The position numbers and the translations under genes are program-made. From positions 62,001 to 126,000 of the forward strand of contig JBEKHR010000007.1 in the NCBI GenBank assembly GCA_050012175.1: 64,000 bases of DNA, read 5' to 3'. The first letter of the stretch is position 1. Each line of letters begins with the position of its first letter. Origin of the DNA: CAVROP01 sp050012175 (GTDB lineage Bacteria; Acidobacteriota; Terriglobia; UBA7540). The notes under the pieces are model-generated. The model did no database searches and was not told the DNA's origin. It was given only the letters and a program-made list of their open reading frames with translations. Shown piece by piece: positions 7,934 to 16,756 of the stretch.

Positions 7934-8449
7934 ATGACGAAGATTTGTCGAACTTCGATCGGGCTAGCCACTGCCACTCTTATAGTTTTGATGAGTAGCG
8001 CAAGCATGGCTCATGGGAACGAACGGGGGACTGTGAAGGCGACAATCAACGGCGCCCACATCTCCATCGACTACGGCCGCCCCGCACTTAAGGGCCGCGA
8101 CATGCTCAGGCAAATCCAACCAGGTAACGTCTGGCGGATCGGCGCCGATGCTCCGACGACCCTCGAATCGGACAAGGAGCTGAATTTCGGCGGAACAATT
8201 GTTCCCAAGGGCAAGCATATCCTGCTGGCGCGCTTGGTTGAGCCTGGGAAATGGACGCTCGTATTTTCAAGCAAGTCTGTCTTCCAGTACGAGTCGAGTG
8301 CAAAGCTCGCGGAAGTCCCACTGACGCTCGAGGAAGCAAGCGACTCGGCCGAACTGGTGACCATACAAGTCACCGACAAAGATGGGACGGGCGTCATCGA
8401 GATCGCCTGGGGTAAGATGCGCCTTTCCGCTTCCTTCAAGCCTGCTTAG
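7934..8449 (+). CDS. DUF2911 family secreted protein
   Basis: A 171-residue exported protein of the DUF2911 family, common in Acidobacteriota and Bacteroidota and of unknown function. It has a signal peptide (CRTSIGLATATLIVLMSSAS), then the family core ISIDYGRPALKGRDML, GNVWRIGADAPTTLE, PKGKHILLARLVEPGKWTLVF and the final beta-rich segment IEIAWGKMRLSASF. The ATG at 7934 is chosen because AAAGGAGAGG lies 7 nt upstream; a longer frame from 7901 lacks such a site. It follows the esterase by 64 bp and is likely in the same transcript or independently expressed. Confidence 0.85.
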   Translation: MTKICRTSIGLATATLIVLMSSASMAHGNERGTVKATINGAHISIDYGRPALKGRDMLRQIQPGNVWRIGADAPTTLESDKELNFGGTIVPKGKHILLARLVEPGKWTLVFSSKSVFQYESSAKLAEVPLTLEEASDSAELVTIQVTDKDGTGVIEIAWGKMRLSASFKPA

Positions 8450-8528
8450 GCGTCGTCGGATAACAACCGTTCCATTCTCGAATTTCGCGTCTATAAGGAC
8501 TTGGCTCTGCTCAGGGGCCGGACGGAAG

Positions 8529-8534
8529 TATAAT
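8529..8534 (+). promoter_or_regulatory. Candidate -10 box (TATAAT) upstream of the Omp85 gene
   Basis: A perfect TATAAT lies 75 bp before the TTG start of the Omp85 gene. A TTGGCT at 8501 would give a 22-bp spacer, which is too long, so no good -35 is seen. The call rests on the -10 match and its position only. Confidence 0.3.
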
Positions 8535-8609
8535 AGTTGGGCGGCCTATGGGATTCTTGGAATTTCGAGATGAAATGGAAGAGTCTGGTCGAACCCAGAC
8601 CACGAGACT

Positions 8610-11585
8610 TTGAGCTTGTCAGCCGACCCTGCCACTTTGCTTGTCTACGCTTGGCGCTGCCTGAGGGCTATTGGAGTCAAGGGCACAGTTCTCTGCGTTG
8701 CACTTTGTCTCACCCTTCCCAGGTCCACAGGGGCACAGGTCTCCGTGGCCGGAGTCGACCTCTGGGGACAGCCCGTGTTGGATGTTAGGCTAAGTTGTGA
8801 CGCGCGACTGGCCATGACTGACTTCCCCGGTGTCGTCTCTCAGGAGGTCGGCCAACCTCTCGATGCCTCGAAAATTGCCGCGAGTCTGAAAAAGCTATAT
8901 GCCACTGGCCGCTTTACGGACCTGCGCGCGGAGGCTGAGCCTGGGCAGGGGGGCGTTCACTTGCTCTTCGTTGGGCGCGCCCAATACTTTATCGGCGTTG
9001 TTCAAGTCGAGGGTAGTCCCAGTGCCTTGGAACCTAGAGTCCTGCTCACCTCCTCTCGCCTCCGGCTGGGACAGCCCGTTTCGGACGACGTTCTCGTCGC
9101 GGCCCAGAGGCATATCTCCGAGATGCTCGCTTCGAACGGTTACTACCGGGCAACCTCCAAATACCGTCTCCTTCCTGACCCGGCCACACTGGAGGCCGAG
9201 GTGTTGTTCTCTGTTTTCGCCGGGAAGCCCGCGCGCTTAAGCAGCCTGGAATTCCGGGGTCACGTCGGATTCCCTCCGGCGAAGCTCGCAAAAGTAGCCG
9301 GCTGGCACTCCGGAATCCAACTGACATCGGCGCGTGTCGAACGGGGCTTGCTCAGGCTCCACCAGTTTTTTGTATCGCGCGATCGCCTCCAGGCAACCGC
9401 GAGCGTCCAGAAGCGAGAGTATGACACTAAACTCGACACCGAAAAGCTGCTGGTAGGGGTTGAAACCGGCCCCCTAGTTCGTGTGCGCGTCGAGGGCGCC
9501 AAGATTTCACGCTCCAAACTCAAAGAGCTTCTCCCCGTTTATCGAGACGGCGTAGTGGACGAGCCCACTCTTGCACACAGCGACGAGATTCTGGAAGACC
9601 ATTTCCAGCAACGGGGTTTCTTTTCAGCTACCGTGAAGGCAGAACAAGCATTTCATGCCGAGTCCCAGACGCTGAACCTTACCTTCCGAGTGAATCGGGG
9701 CAACCCAGGACAATTCATGGGGTATGGCTTTGAGGGCAATCGGGCCATTCCCACCACAGAACTCATGGCGGCGATCTCCCCTCCCGCACGGGGAATTTTC
9801 AGCCCTGCCCCGCTGTACAGCCGCACCCTGATGGAGAACAAGGTAAACACCCTGACGGCACTCTATCAATCAAGAGGCTTTCTGGACGTGCGGATCTCGC
9901 CTCGCGTGGACGATCATTTCCGAAACCAAGATGCTCATAGGTTTGTCACCTTCCAGGTCGAAGAAGGACTCCAGACAACCGTTCACCAATTGGCTTTGAA
10001 GGGAGTCTCCGGCGACACGCAGAAGGCCCTCTGGCCTTCTCTGCTGACCAAGCCATCCCAGCCTTATTCACCGGAGCGGGCCGTAGCGGATCGCGACACC
10101 CTATCCAATTACCTTGCCGACCACGGGTATTCTCAGGCCAGGGTGAGTTGGCACGCCTCACCTGCAAACGAACACCACCAAGTTGACCTGGAATTCCTGC
10201 TTGAGCCGGGAAAGCAAGAACGAATCCAGCGTATTGTCGTGCTGGGAAATGAACACACCCGCCTGGGGGTTATCCGCCGCGAACTCCTGATTCGCCAGGG
10301 TCAACCTTTGAACCAGGACAACGTCGCTGACTCACAACGCCGGCTCTATGAGTTAGGAATGTTCAACCAGGTTCAAATTGCTACCCAGGACCAGACAAGT
10401 TCCGAAACGAAGAAAACCGTCTTGGTGGCGGTGGAGGAGAGCCGGCGATGGACTTTAGGCTACGGCGGGGGACTCGAGGTCCAAAGGCTGGGGAGCAGTA
10501 ACCCACAGGGCACCTTCAAAGCTAGCCCGCGAATCTCGCTTGACCTCCACCGGCTCAACGTCGGAGGACACGCACAAACCTTTACCCTATGGGGACGGCT
10601 GTCGAACCTCGAAACGGGCGCCGGTACGAGCTATGTGATACCCTACCTGGCGAATCGACGGGACCTGAGCCTGCGCATCAGCGGGCTGATAGACCGCAGC
10701 CGCGACGTGCTCACCTTTACGGATGACCGGAAAGTGGCATCGGTCGCCATCGAAAAGCGTTTCAGTGCTTCGACGATAATTTCGGGTCGCTATAGCTTCT
10801 CGCGCGTTGAGGCTCTCGACATTTCCACTCGCATTTCCCTGGCGGAGCAATCTCTGTTGAGCCCGCCGGTGCATGTGGGAGGGTTCGGCGCCAGCTTTGC
10901 CAACGACCATCGCGACGATCCCTTGGACGCCACCCGCGGCTCCTATTCACTTGCCGACGCGGGAATTGCCTATAAAGGCTTCGGCTCAGAAGCAAATTTC
11001 GTTCGCTTCACGGGTGAAAATGCAACCTATTACCGATTGGGCGAGCACCTGATTTTTGCCCGCAACACGCGATTCGGATTCGAGTCTCCCTATGGCAGCC
11101 TGGAGAAGATTCTGGCTCAAACCTCCGGCGGGCCCAAGCACTACATCTACACCGACATCCTCCCTCTGCCCGAACGTTTCTTTATGGGGGGCAGCGAATC
11201 GCATCGTGGTTTCTCCACCAACCAAGCGGGACCGCGCGACCCTCAAACCGGCTACCCCATTGGTGGCAATGCTCTGTTCTTTAATTCGTTCGAGCTTCGC
11301 GTGCCCTTGGCGCAGCGAAGGCTTGGCTTCGTGGTATTCAACGATTCAGGGAATGTATTCACAACCATCCGACACATGCGTTTACTGAAATTCAGACAAA
11401 GCAGTCCGACAGATACCGATTATGACTCAGACGCCGTGGGTCTGGGTATCCGATACAAGACGCCTGTCGGGCCCATACGCTTCGATGTGGGCTATAATTT
11501 AAATCCCACGCGGTACCCAATGGGAATGGGGGTGCAACAATTATCTCGGTTCAACTATTTTCTGAGCATCGGTCAAAGCTTCTAG
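8610..11585 (+). CDS. Omp85-family outer-membrane assembly protein with about seven POTRA domains (TamA/BamA-like)
   Basis: A 991-residue outer-membrane protein. After a signal peptide (about 23-43) come what I read as seven POTRA repeats, starting near residues 46, 125, 210, 291, 368, 458 and 539. Each has the strand-helix-helix-strand-strand pattern with endings such as LYATGRFTDLRAE, LASNGYYRATSKY, FQQRGFFSATVKAE and YELGMFNQVQIAT. A barrel of about 375 residues begins near WTLGYGGGLEV. The lid-lock-type motif FFMGGSESHRGF and the terminal FNYFLSIGQSF, ending in Phe, fit the Omp85 barrel and its beta-signal. BamA usually has five POTRAs and TamA three. Because a SurA-like gene and tamB follow on the same strand, a TamA-like partner of TamB is likely; a BamA role cannot be excluded. 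The start is TTG. Confidence 0.88.
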   Translation: MSLSADPATLLVYAWRCLRAIGVKGTVLCVALCLTLPRSTGAQVSVAGVDLWGQPVLDVRLSCDARLAMTDFPGVVSQEVGQPLDASKIAASLKKLYATGRFTDLRAEAEPGQGGVHLLFVGRAQYFIGVVQVEGSPSALEPRVLLTSSRLRLGQPVSDDVLVAAQRHISEMLASNGYYRATSKYRLLPDPATLEAEVLFSVFAGKPARLSSLEFRGHVGFPPAKLAKVAGWHSGIQLTSARVERGLLRLHQFFVSRDRLQATASVQKREYDTKLDTEKLLVGVETGPLVRVRVEGAKISRSKLKELLPVYRDGVVDEPTLAHSDEILEDHFQQRGFFSATVKAEQAFHAESQTLNLTFRVNRGNPGQFMGYGFEGNRAIPTTELMAAISPPARGIFSPAPLYSRTLMENKVNTLTALYQSRGFLDVRISPRVDDHFRNQDAHRFVTFQVEEGLQTTVHQLALKGVSGDTQKALWPSLLTKPSQPYSPERAVADRDTLSNYLADHGYSQARVSWHASPANEHHQVDLEFLLEPGKQERIQRIVVLGNEHTRLGVIRRELLIRQGQPLNQDNVADSQRRLYELGMFNQVQIATQDQTSSETKKTVLVAVEESRRWTLGYGGGLEVQRLGSSNPQGTFKASPRISLDLHRLNVGGHAQTFTLWGRLSNLETGAGTSYVIPYLANRRDLSLRISGLIDRSRDVLTFTDDRKVASVAIEKRFSASTIISGRYSFSRVEALDISTRISLAEQSLLSPPVHVGGFGASFANDHRDDPLDATRGSYSLADAGIAYKGFGSEANFVRFTGENATYYRLGEHLIFARNTRFGFESPYGSLEKILAQTSGGPKHYIYTDILPLPERFFMGGSESHRGFSTNQAGPRDPQTGYPIGGNALFFNSFELRVPLAQRRLGFVVFNDSGNVFTTIRHMRLLKFRQSSPTDTDYDSDAVGLGIRYKTPVGPIRFDVGYNLNPTRYPMGMGVQQLSRFNYFLSIGQSF

Positions 11586-11823
11586 CCCAGGGTCGCGTAA
11601 AAGTCGGGGAGAAAGCGGCTCTGCCGCCTGCTGTGCGGAAAGCCTCTGGCTTTCCGGCCATGCTCTGCCCTCCTTCCTCCGCTCGGCTGGAAGGCTCAGC
11701 CTCCCAGCCGAGCGGAGGGGATTGGTTGGGACATAGGCCCCACGGAAAGGCGAAGCCTTTCCGTACAGCAGGCGGCAGAGCCGCTGTGGGCCCTTGTCCT
11801 TCGGGGACTTTGACGCCACCCGG
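11586..11823. mobile_element. MITE-like element, copy A (238 bp)
   Basis: This is an imperfect palindrome whose ends are inverted repeats like CCAGGGTCGCGTCAAAGTC, with subterminal complementary blocks GCGGCTCTGCCGCCTGCTG and CAGCAGGCGGCAGAGCCGC, then AAAGCCTCTGGCTTTCC and GGAAAGGCGAAGCCTTTCC. It begins directly after the Omp85 stop codon and ends 4 bp before the first in-frame start of the SurA-like gene. No flanking target duplication is visible in this copy. Related copies are at 41038-41278 and 44082-44282. Confidence 0.85.
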
Positions 11824-11827
11824 CCTT

Positions 11828-12475
11828 GTGGCGGGTTCACTCGTGTTGCTGGCCATGACCTTGGGCGGCTCATTTTCGCGTGCCGAGATTCTCGATCGTG
11901 TGGTTGCATCGATCGGGGATGTCGCCATCACCCAGAGTGACGTCGAGCGCGAATACCGATTGGAACGTTTCCTCGACGGGCAATGGCCGGCTCCTCCCCC
12001 CGACAGCAAGACACTGGAGCGGGTTCGCGAGCGGCTGACTGACCAGAAGCTTCTGCTCGAGGAAGAAACCCAGGACTCTTCCCACGACGCCGCGCTGGAA
12101 AAGACGGCAGCCGAAGAACTGGATGCTGTTCGCAAGCGGTTCCCATCCGAGCCGGACTACCAATCTGCTCTCCAATCGTTGCATATGAACGAGAAACAGA
12201 TTCTGACCACGCTTATCGATCAGCAGAGGGTTTTGAGGAATATCGAGCAGCAGTTGCGGCCGGCGGCGCCCCCTGGGACAACCGACGTTGAATCGTACTA
12301 CCGCGACGTATTCACACCCGAATATACGCGGACGCACGGCTCCGCCGCTCCCCCTTTGACCGAAGTCCAAGGGCAGATCCAGGAAATCTTGGTGCAGAAG
12401 AGAATCGATCAGCTTCTTGCCACTTGGTTGGAGGAACTGAAGCCCAGCCGCCGCGTGCGTTTTCACTCTTTCTGA
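11828..12475 (+). CDS. SurA N-terminal-like periplasmic chaperone without PPIase domain
   Basis: A 215-residue exported protein resembling the chaperone (SurA-N) region of peptidyl-prolyl isomerases. It opens with AEILDRVVASIGDVAITQSD, the hallmark of SurA-like proteins (a strand followed by 'ITxSD'), then helices with LTDQKLLLEEE. The C-terminal helix EILVQKRIDQLLATWLEELK matches the end of SurA-type chaperones. No parvulin PPIase domain is present. The start is uncertain: GTG 11828 gives a short signal peptide (VAGSLVLLAMTLGGSFSRA) and ATG 11855 is an alternative. Frames further upstream run through the MITE-like element, so that element may have replaced the original start region. It lies between the Omp85 and tamB genes, fitting outer-membrane protein biogenesis. 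Confidence 0.75.
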   Translation: MAGSLVLLAMTLGGSFSRAEILDRVVASIGDVAITQSDVEREYRLERFLDGQWPAPPPDSKTLERVRERLTDQKLLLEEETQDSSHDAALEKTAAEELDAVRKRFPSEPDYQSALQSLHMNEKQILTTLIDQQRVLRNIEQQLRPAAPPGTTDVESYYRDVFTPEYTRTHGSAAPPLTEVQGQIQEILVQKRIDQLLATWLEELKPSRRVRFHSF

Positions 12476-12487
12476 CCTCCCAAAAGC

Positions 12488-12599
12488 TGTCATTCCGAGC
12501 GAAGCGAGGAATCTCGCTCTGCGCCGAGGAGGAAAGGGTCAGAGCGAGATTCCTCGCTTCGCTCGGAATGACACGGGGCTGGCTTCGCTCGGAATGACA
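12488..12599. repeat. Palindromic repeat (TCATTCCGAGCGAAGCGA family), copy 1
   Basis: Perfect inverted arms of about 34 bp (12488-12521 against 12540-12573), core ATTCCGAGCGAAGCGAGG, form a strong hairpin. A third partial arm ends at 12599. It lies between the SurA-like gene and tamB and may act as an attenuator or as a mobile-repeat remnant. A relative lies at 42668-42749. Confidence 0.85.
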
Positions 12600-12625
12600 A
12601 TCCAGCATCCTATTAGAGGATCTGT

Positions 12626-15600
12626 ATGTCGAAACATTTTTGGGTCACGCTCGCTATTATCGGGACGCTGGTGGCGCTGGCCACAGCCGCGATTGGTGTC
12701 ACGAGCACCCCCTGGTTCCACCGCGCTCTGGAACGCCGCCTCATCGTGTGGCTGGAGGACACGACTGGCGGACGAGTCGAAGTACAGGACTTCCGCTTTC
12801 ACCCCACAGTCCTTCAGGTGACTTTCCACGGAGTTGTGATCCACGGAAGCGAACCGCCCCAAGCACCCCCTCTCTTCTCTGCCCACACCGTGGTGCTCCG
12901 TCTCAGCCCAGTCAATTTGCTGCATCGCGAAATCCGAATAATGAGCCTTGACTGGGATGGAGCAGAATTACATCTCAAGACCAACGCCGATGGTTCGACG
13001 AACCTGCCAGGCCCCGCAACCCGCCATACTGCCGGGCAAGTCATGGAACAGTTGATGGACCTTCGCATTGGAAGGGTGACGCTGGCGCACTCCACTTTCT
13101 TTTGGAATGACCGGCCAATAAGCCTGGATCTCAGTGCCCGAGAAGTGGCGCTCCTCCTGTACCTCCGGCGCGGTCCTCACTATGAGGGCAGCCTTGCGGC
13201 CTCGGCTGTCACTACCCATATACCAGGGCAATCGACCCCGCCTCTTACCTTGTCAACCCGCTTTGTGTTGTCGCAAAATGAGCTTGCCGTTACATCGTTC
13301 GTCTGGCAGTCCCACGGAATGACTGGACAAGGTTCGTTCACCCTTCACCCTGTCCCTGAACCCGAAGGATACTTCTCCTTCCAGACCAGCTTTGATGTAG
13401 CGGCTCTAATCCCACTCTTGCATCTTCCCGTTTTGCAGAATGGGAACCTACGCCTCGAGGGTCAGGGGATCTACCGTCATGGGGAGATTTCCGCGCAGGG
13501 GCGACTGCAAGCCCGGCAAATGCTGTTCCGTGATTCTCAGTTCAACTCGGGGCCGCTTGAGGCCTCGGCCGACTACTCACTGCATCGCTCGCAAGTGGCA
13601 ATTTCCAACTTGAAGGTGCTTGGATGGGGAGGCAGTGCGCTGGGCGCTGGCCAGGTTAGTCTTGCAGGGCCAGCTCCCCAGTTCCACGTCCGCGCCCGGC
13701 TCCGTGACATGAATCTGCTCGCGCTCCTTCATAGTTCCAAAGGCCAACCTCTGTTATTCACCCAGCTTCACCCTGCCTCTCTCATCGACGGAGCGGTAGA
13801 TCTAACCTGGGCAGGTGAGTTCGAAAAGGTTAAGTCGGAATTCGACCTGCATTTATCGGCCCCCGCCGCATATCCTCCGAGCTTCCTTCCCGTCAGCGGT
13901 GACCTGCGTGGATCATTGGAAACGAATCACGGCTTCTTCCTCCGCTTGGAGGACTCAAACTTTCACACTCCCAATTCCTCGCTCAGAGCAAAGGGGACGC
14001 TGGTCGAGTCAGCGGCGCGCAACGAATCCCCAAGCCGCCTGCAAATCCAATGGGCGACGACGCAATTCGAGGAATGGCGTTCCGTGTTCGAGGCCCTGGT
14101 CGAATCAACCCCACACTTGCCACTCTCACTCAAGTCGCCGGCGACTGTGGTTGGAGAAGTCACGGGTTCGATTGAGAATCCCGAAATGCGCGGCTCGTTG
14201 CGGGTGGGCGAGTTCGAGTATCGTGGCTGGACCTGGGACGGCCTCGAGGCAAACGTAGTCGCCCGGCCGGACTATTTCCAGGTTTCCTCCGGACGACTTG
14301 CACATGGAACGAGCGTGCTTAGCCTTGAGGCCTCAGCCCAGCTTGAAGATTGGAGGATTACGAAGACCTCACCGGTACGGTTTTCCGCCCGCGCTCAACG
14401 CACCCCGCTGGAGGGCCTTAAGGCGGCGCTGGGAATTGACTACCCCGTGGGTGGTTACGTCAGCGGGCAGGTCAACTTGGTGGGAACAGCTTCGAACCTC
14501 GAGGGAACAGGTTCCATCAAGGTGGAAAACGGCAACATCGCCGGAGAAACGGTCGATTCCTTCTCGACCAGTATTCGGGTGGGTGAGTCCACCTGGGATC
14601 TTGATACGATACAGATGCTGAAAGATCACGGCAGTATAACGGGAAAGGCACAGATAGGGCCTTTGAATCACTCCATAACCTGCCAACTTCATGGCAGGGG
14701 CTTTTCTCTCGCTGACTTCAAGAGACTGGCACTCTCTTTTCCGAATTCCTCCCTTCCCCAACAAGTAGAAGCCCAGGCAAGCTTTGACCTCCAAGGAAGC
14801 GGCACTCCTGACAATTTCCACTTTCGCTCCACCCTGCTCGTCGAGGGTATCAGTGTGGCCGGGACTCAGGTCGGCGACCTCCATATTCAACTGGATGGCG
14901 AAGGTCAGAACCTCCGGATTCGGGGCATAGGTTCCGGACCTGGGGGGATGTTCAGCCTGGGCGGAGACGCAAAGACCGGCGGCGATTCGCCGCTCCAACT
15001 CCAAGGGCAATTCGTATCCTTCCGCTTGGATCCCTGGGCACGCCTGTTGCTGAATAACCGTCTTGGCGGTCAAGTTACTGCGAGTGGCTCCTTCAAGGCG
15101 AACGGTTCCCTGCGTGATCCTTCGAAATTCCAAATGCAGAGTCAGATCGAGACTCTGGAGGTGAGTTTTCCTTCTCTGAAATGGAGGAACGAACATCCCG
15201 TGGAATTGCGGTTTGCCTCAAACCTGCTCTCAGCTAAACCATTCCGCATGCAAGGCCCCGCCACGAGCCTTATCGTCGATGGCTCTCTTCGTCTTGCCGG
15301 CCCAGCTTCTCTATCCGTCACAGCCCAAGGCATAGCTGATGCCACAGTACTGAGTTTGCTTGACCCCAGCCTGCAAGCATCCGGGCACTCACGAATCAAG
15401 CTGAGCATGTCGGGTTCACCCGCGCGACCCCAATTGAATGGAGCGGTAGAGGTCCAGGACGTCAGTCTTGGCTACCAGGGTCTTCCCTTCCGCCTGAGCA
15501 ACCTGAATGGCGAAATCCACCTCGAGGGGGAGAGAGCTACGGTGAAATCCTTACGGGGCATCAGCGGTGGCGGCACCCTGACCTTGGATGGTTTCGTGAC

Positions 15601-16612
15601 CTTGGCATTGCCGCCCCGTGTTGAGCTGCGTGCCGAGCTCGATCAGGTAAGGGCGCGCTACCCCTTTGATTTCACCTCCATCCTCAGCGGGACTTTGCGC
15701 TTGGTGGGAACATCGGATCGTGCTCAACTACAGGGCGACTTGGCCCTCCGCCAAGTGCTTGCAAGCCAAAACAAGAATTGGCTTGCACAGATAATGGAGT
15801 CCAGCAGTCCCTTCGAGGAATCAAAACCCAGTACACCTTCCCCACTTGCCGATACCATTCGGTTGAACATTCGAGTGACCTCGGCGACGCCGGTGAGGCT
15901 GGAAATACAGGATATGCACCTGACCGCCGACGTTGATGTGCACCTGCAAGGAAGCCTTGCAAACCCCGTGGAAGTGGGAACCGTGCACTTTCTGAGTGGC
16001 GAGGCCATCTTCCGTGGAAATCGCTTCACCCTCAGCCGAGGCGATCTCAGCCTGACCAATCCCATTCGCACCCAGGCAACGCTCGACTTGGAAGCTCGAA
16101 CCGTTGTACAACAGTACGACCTGACGGTTGATGTTTCAGGCCCGCTCGGGCGCCTGAAGCTGGCTTATCGTTCCGACCCTCCGCTTTCCACTGAGGATGT
16201 GCTTTCGCTGCTGGCGCTGGGGTACGCGCACCAACAACAGGAGATGTCCACACCAGGATTAGTCAGCTCGTTCACTGGGGGTAACCCCTTACAAAGCGTG
16301 GGCGAAAGCGCGCTGCTCTCTCAAGCCCTGTCCAGCCAGGTAACTGGACGCATCCAGCGGCTCTTTGGAGTGAGTCGAATCAAGATCGACCCGAATGTGG
16401 GACTGCCGGGGTTTAGTTCCGGCGCGCGGGTGACCGTCGAAGAGCAAGTGACCAGGGACTTGACCCTCACCTACGTCACCAATACCGCTTCATCACAATA
16501 CAAGATCATCCAGTTTGAATGGGCATTCGGAGAAAACCTTTCGTTGATCGGCCTTCGCGACCAGAACGGAATCGTCGGCGTCGAGCTGAGGCACCGCCAG
16601 CGCTTCAGGTGA
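12626..16612 (+). CDS. tamB: Translocation and assembly module subunit TamB (DUF490)
   Basis: A 1328-residue inner-membrane-anchored periplasmic protein. One N-terminal membrane helix (WVTLAIIGTLVALATAAIGV) is followed by AsmA/DUF748-like opening strands (WFHRALERRLIVWLEDTTGG, with VEVQDFRFHPTVLQVTFHGV). Then comes a long beta-strand-rich stretch, as in the hydrophobic groove of TamB-type bridge proteins. The C-terminal DUF490 domain is recognisable in LLSLLALGYAHQQQ-like context and in SRIKIDPNVGLPGFSSGARV with VTRDLTLTYVTN. Length matches TamB (about 1250-1400). With the Omp85 protein upstream it likely forms a TAM-like system for outer-membrane protein insertion or lipid transport. The start ATG 12626 is followed directly by the anchor helix. 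Confidence 0.92.
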   Translation: MSKHFWVTLAIIGTLVALATAAIGVTSTPWFHRALERRLIVWLEDTTGGRVEVQDFRFHPTVLQVTFHGVVIHGSEPPQAPPLFSAHTVVLRLSPVNLLHREIRIMSLDWDGAELHLKTNADGSTNLPGPATRHTAGQVMEQLMDLRIGRVTLAHSTFFWNDRPISLDLSAREVALLLYLRRGPHYEGSLAASAVTTHIPGQSTPPLTLSTRFVLSQNELAVTSFVWQSHGMTGQGSFTLHPVPEPEGYFSFQTSFDVAALIPLLHLPVLQNGNLRLEGQGIYRHGEISAQGRLQARQMLFRDSQFNSGPLEASADYSLHRSQVAISNLKVLGWGGSALGAGQVSLAGPAPQFHVRARLRDMNLLALLHSSKGQPLLFTQLHPASLIDGAVDLTWAGEFEKVKSEFDLHLSAPAAYPPSFLPVSGDLRGSLETNHGFFLRLEDSNFHTPNSSLRAKGTLVESAARNESPSRLQIQWATTQFEEWRSVFEALVESTPHLPLSLKSPATVVGEVTGSIENPEMRGSLRVGEFEYRGWTWDGLEANVVARPDYFQVSSGRLAHGTSVLSLEASAQLEDWRITKTSPVRFSARAQRTPLEGLKAALGIDYPVGGYVSGQVNLVGTASNLEGTGSIKVENGNIAGETVDSFSTSIRVGESTWDLDTIQMLKDHGSITGKAQIGPLNHSITCQLHGRGFSLADFKRLALSFPNSSLPQQVEAQASFDLQGSGTPDNFHFRSTLLVEGISVAGTQVGDLHIQLDGEGQNLRIRGIGSGPGGMFSLGGDAKTGGDSPLQLQGQFVSFRLDPWARLLLNNRLGGQVTASGSFKANGSLRDPSKFQMQSQIETLEVSFPSLKWRNEHPVELRFASNLLSAKPFRMQGPATSLIVDGSLRLAGPASLSVTAQGIADATVLSLLDPSLQASGHSRIKLSMSGSPARPQLNGAVEVQDVSLGYQGLPFRLSNLNGEIHLEGERATVKSLRGISGGGTLTLDGFVTLALPPRVELRAELDQVRARYPFDFTSILSGTLRLVGTSDRAQLQGDLALRQVLASQNKNWLAQIMESSSPFEESKPSTPSPLADTIRLNIRVTSATPVRLEIQDMHLTADVDVHLQGSLANPVEVGTVHFLSGEAIFRGNRFTLSRGDLSLTNPIRTQATLDLEARTVVQQYDLTVDVSGPLGRLKLAYRSDPPLSTEDVLSLLALGYAHQQQEMSTPGLVSSFTGGNPLQSVGESALLSQALSSQVTGRIQRLFGVSRIKIDPNVGLPGFSSGARVTVEEQVTRDLTLTYVTNTASSQYKIIQFEWAFGENLSLIGLRDQNGIVGVELRHRQRFR

Positions 16613-16756
16613 AACCGCCACGGCGCGACCACCTCTCTTGCTTTCTGTATCCTGCCTGAGGCAGTCGAGGGTCGAGAGTCGAAAGTCGAAAAGGGCGAAT
16701 CCGCAAAAATGTGTGCGACAACCTGGACGGAGTTTGGCGATAGGAATCTAACATGC

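Noticed and set aside
8501..8534. A complete -35/-10 promoter before the Omp85 gene
   Set aside because: The TATAAT is good, but the only TTG-type -35 is 22 bp away; only a low-confidence -10 is listed.
11579..11831. A target duplication around MITE copy A
   Set aside because: Flanking 8-mers (CTTCTAGC and CCTTGTGG) do not match, so none is claimed for this copy.
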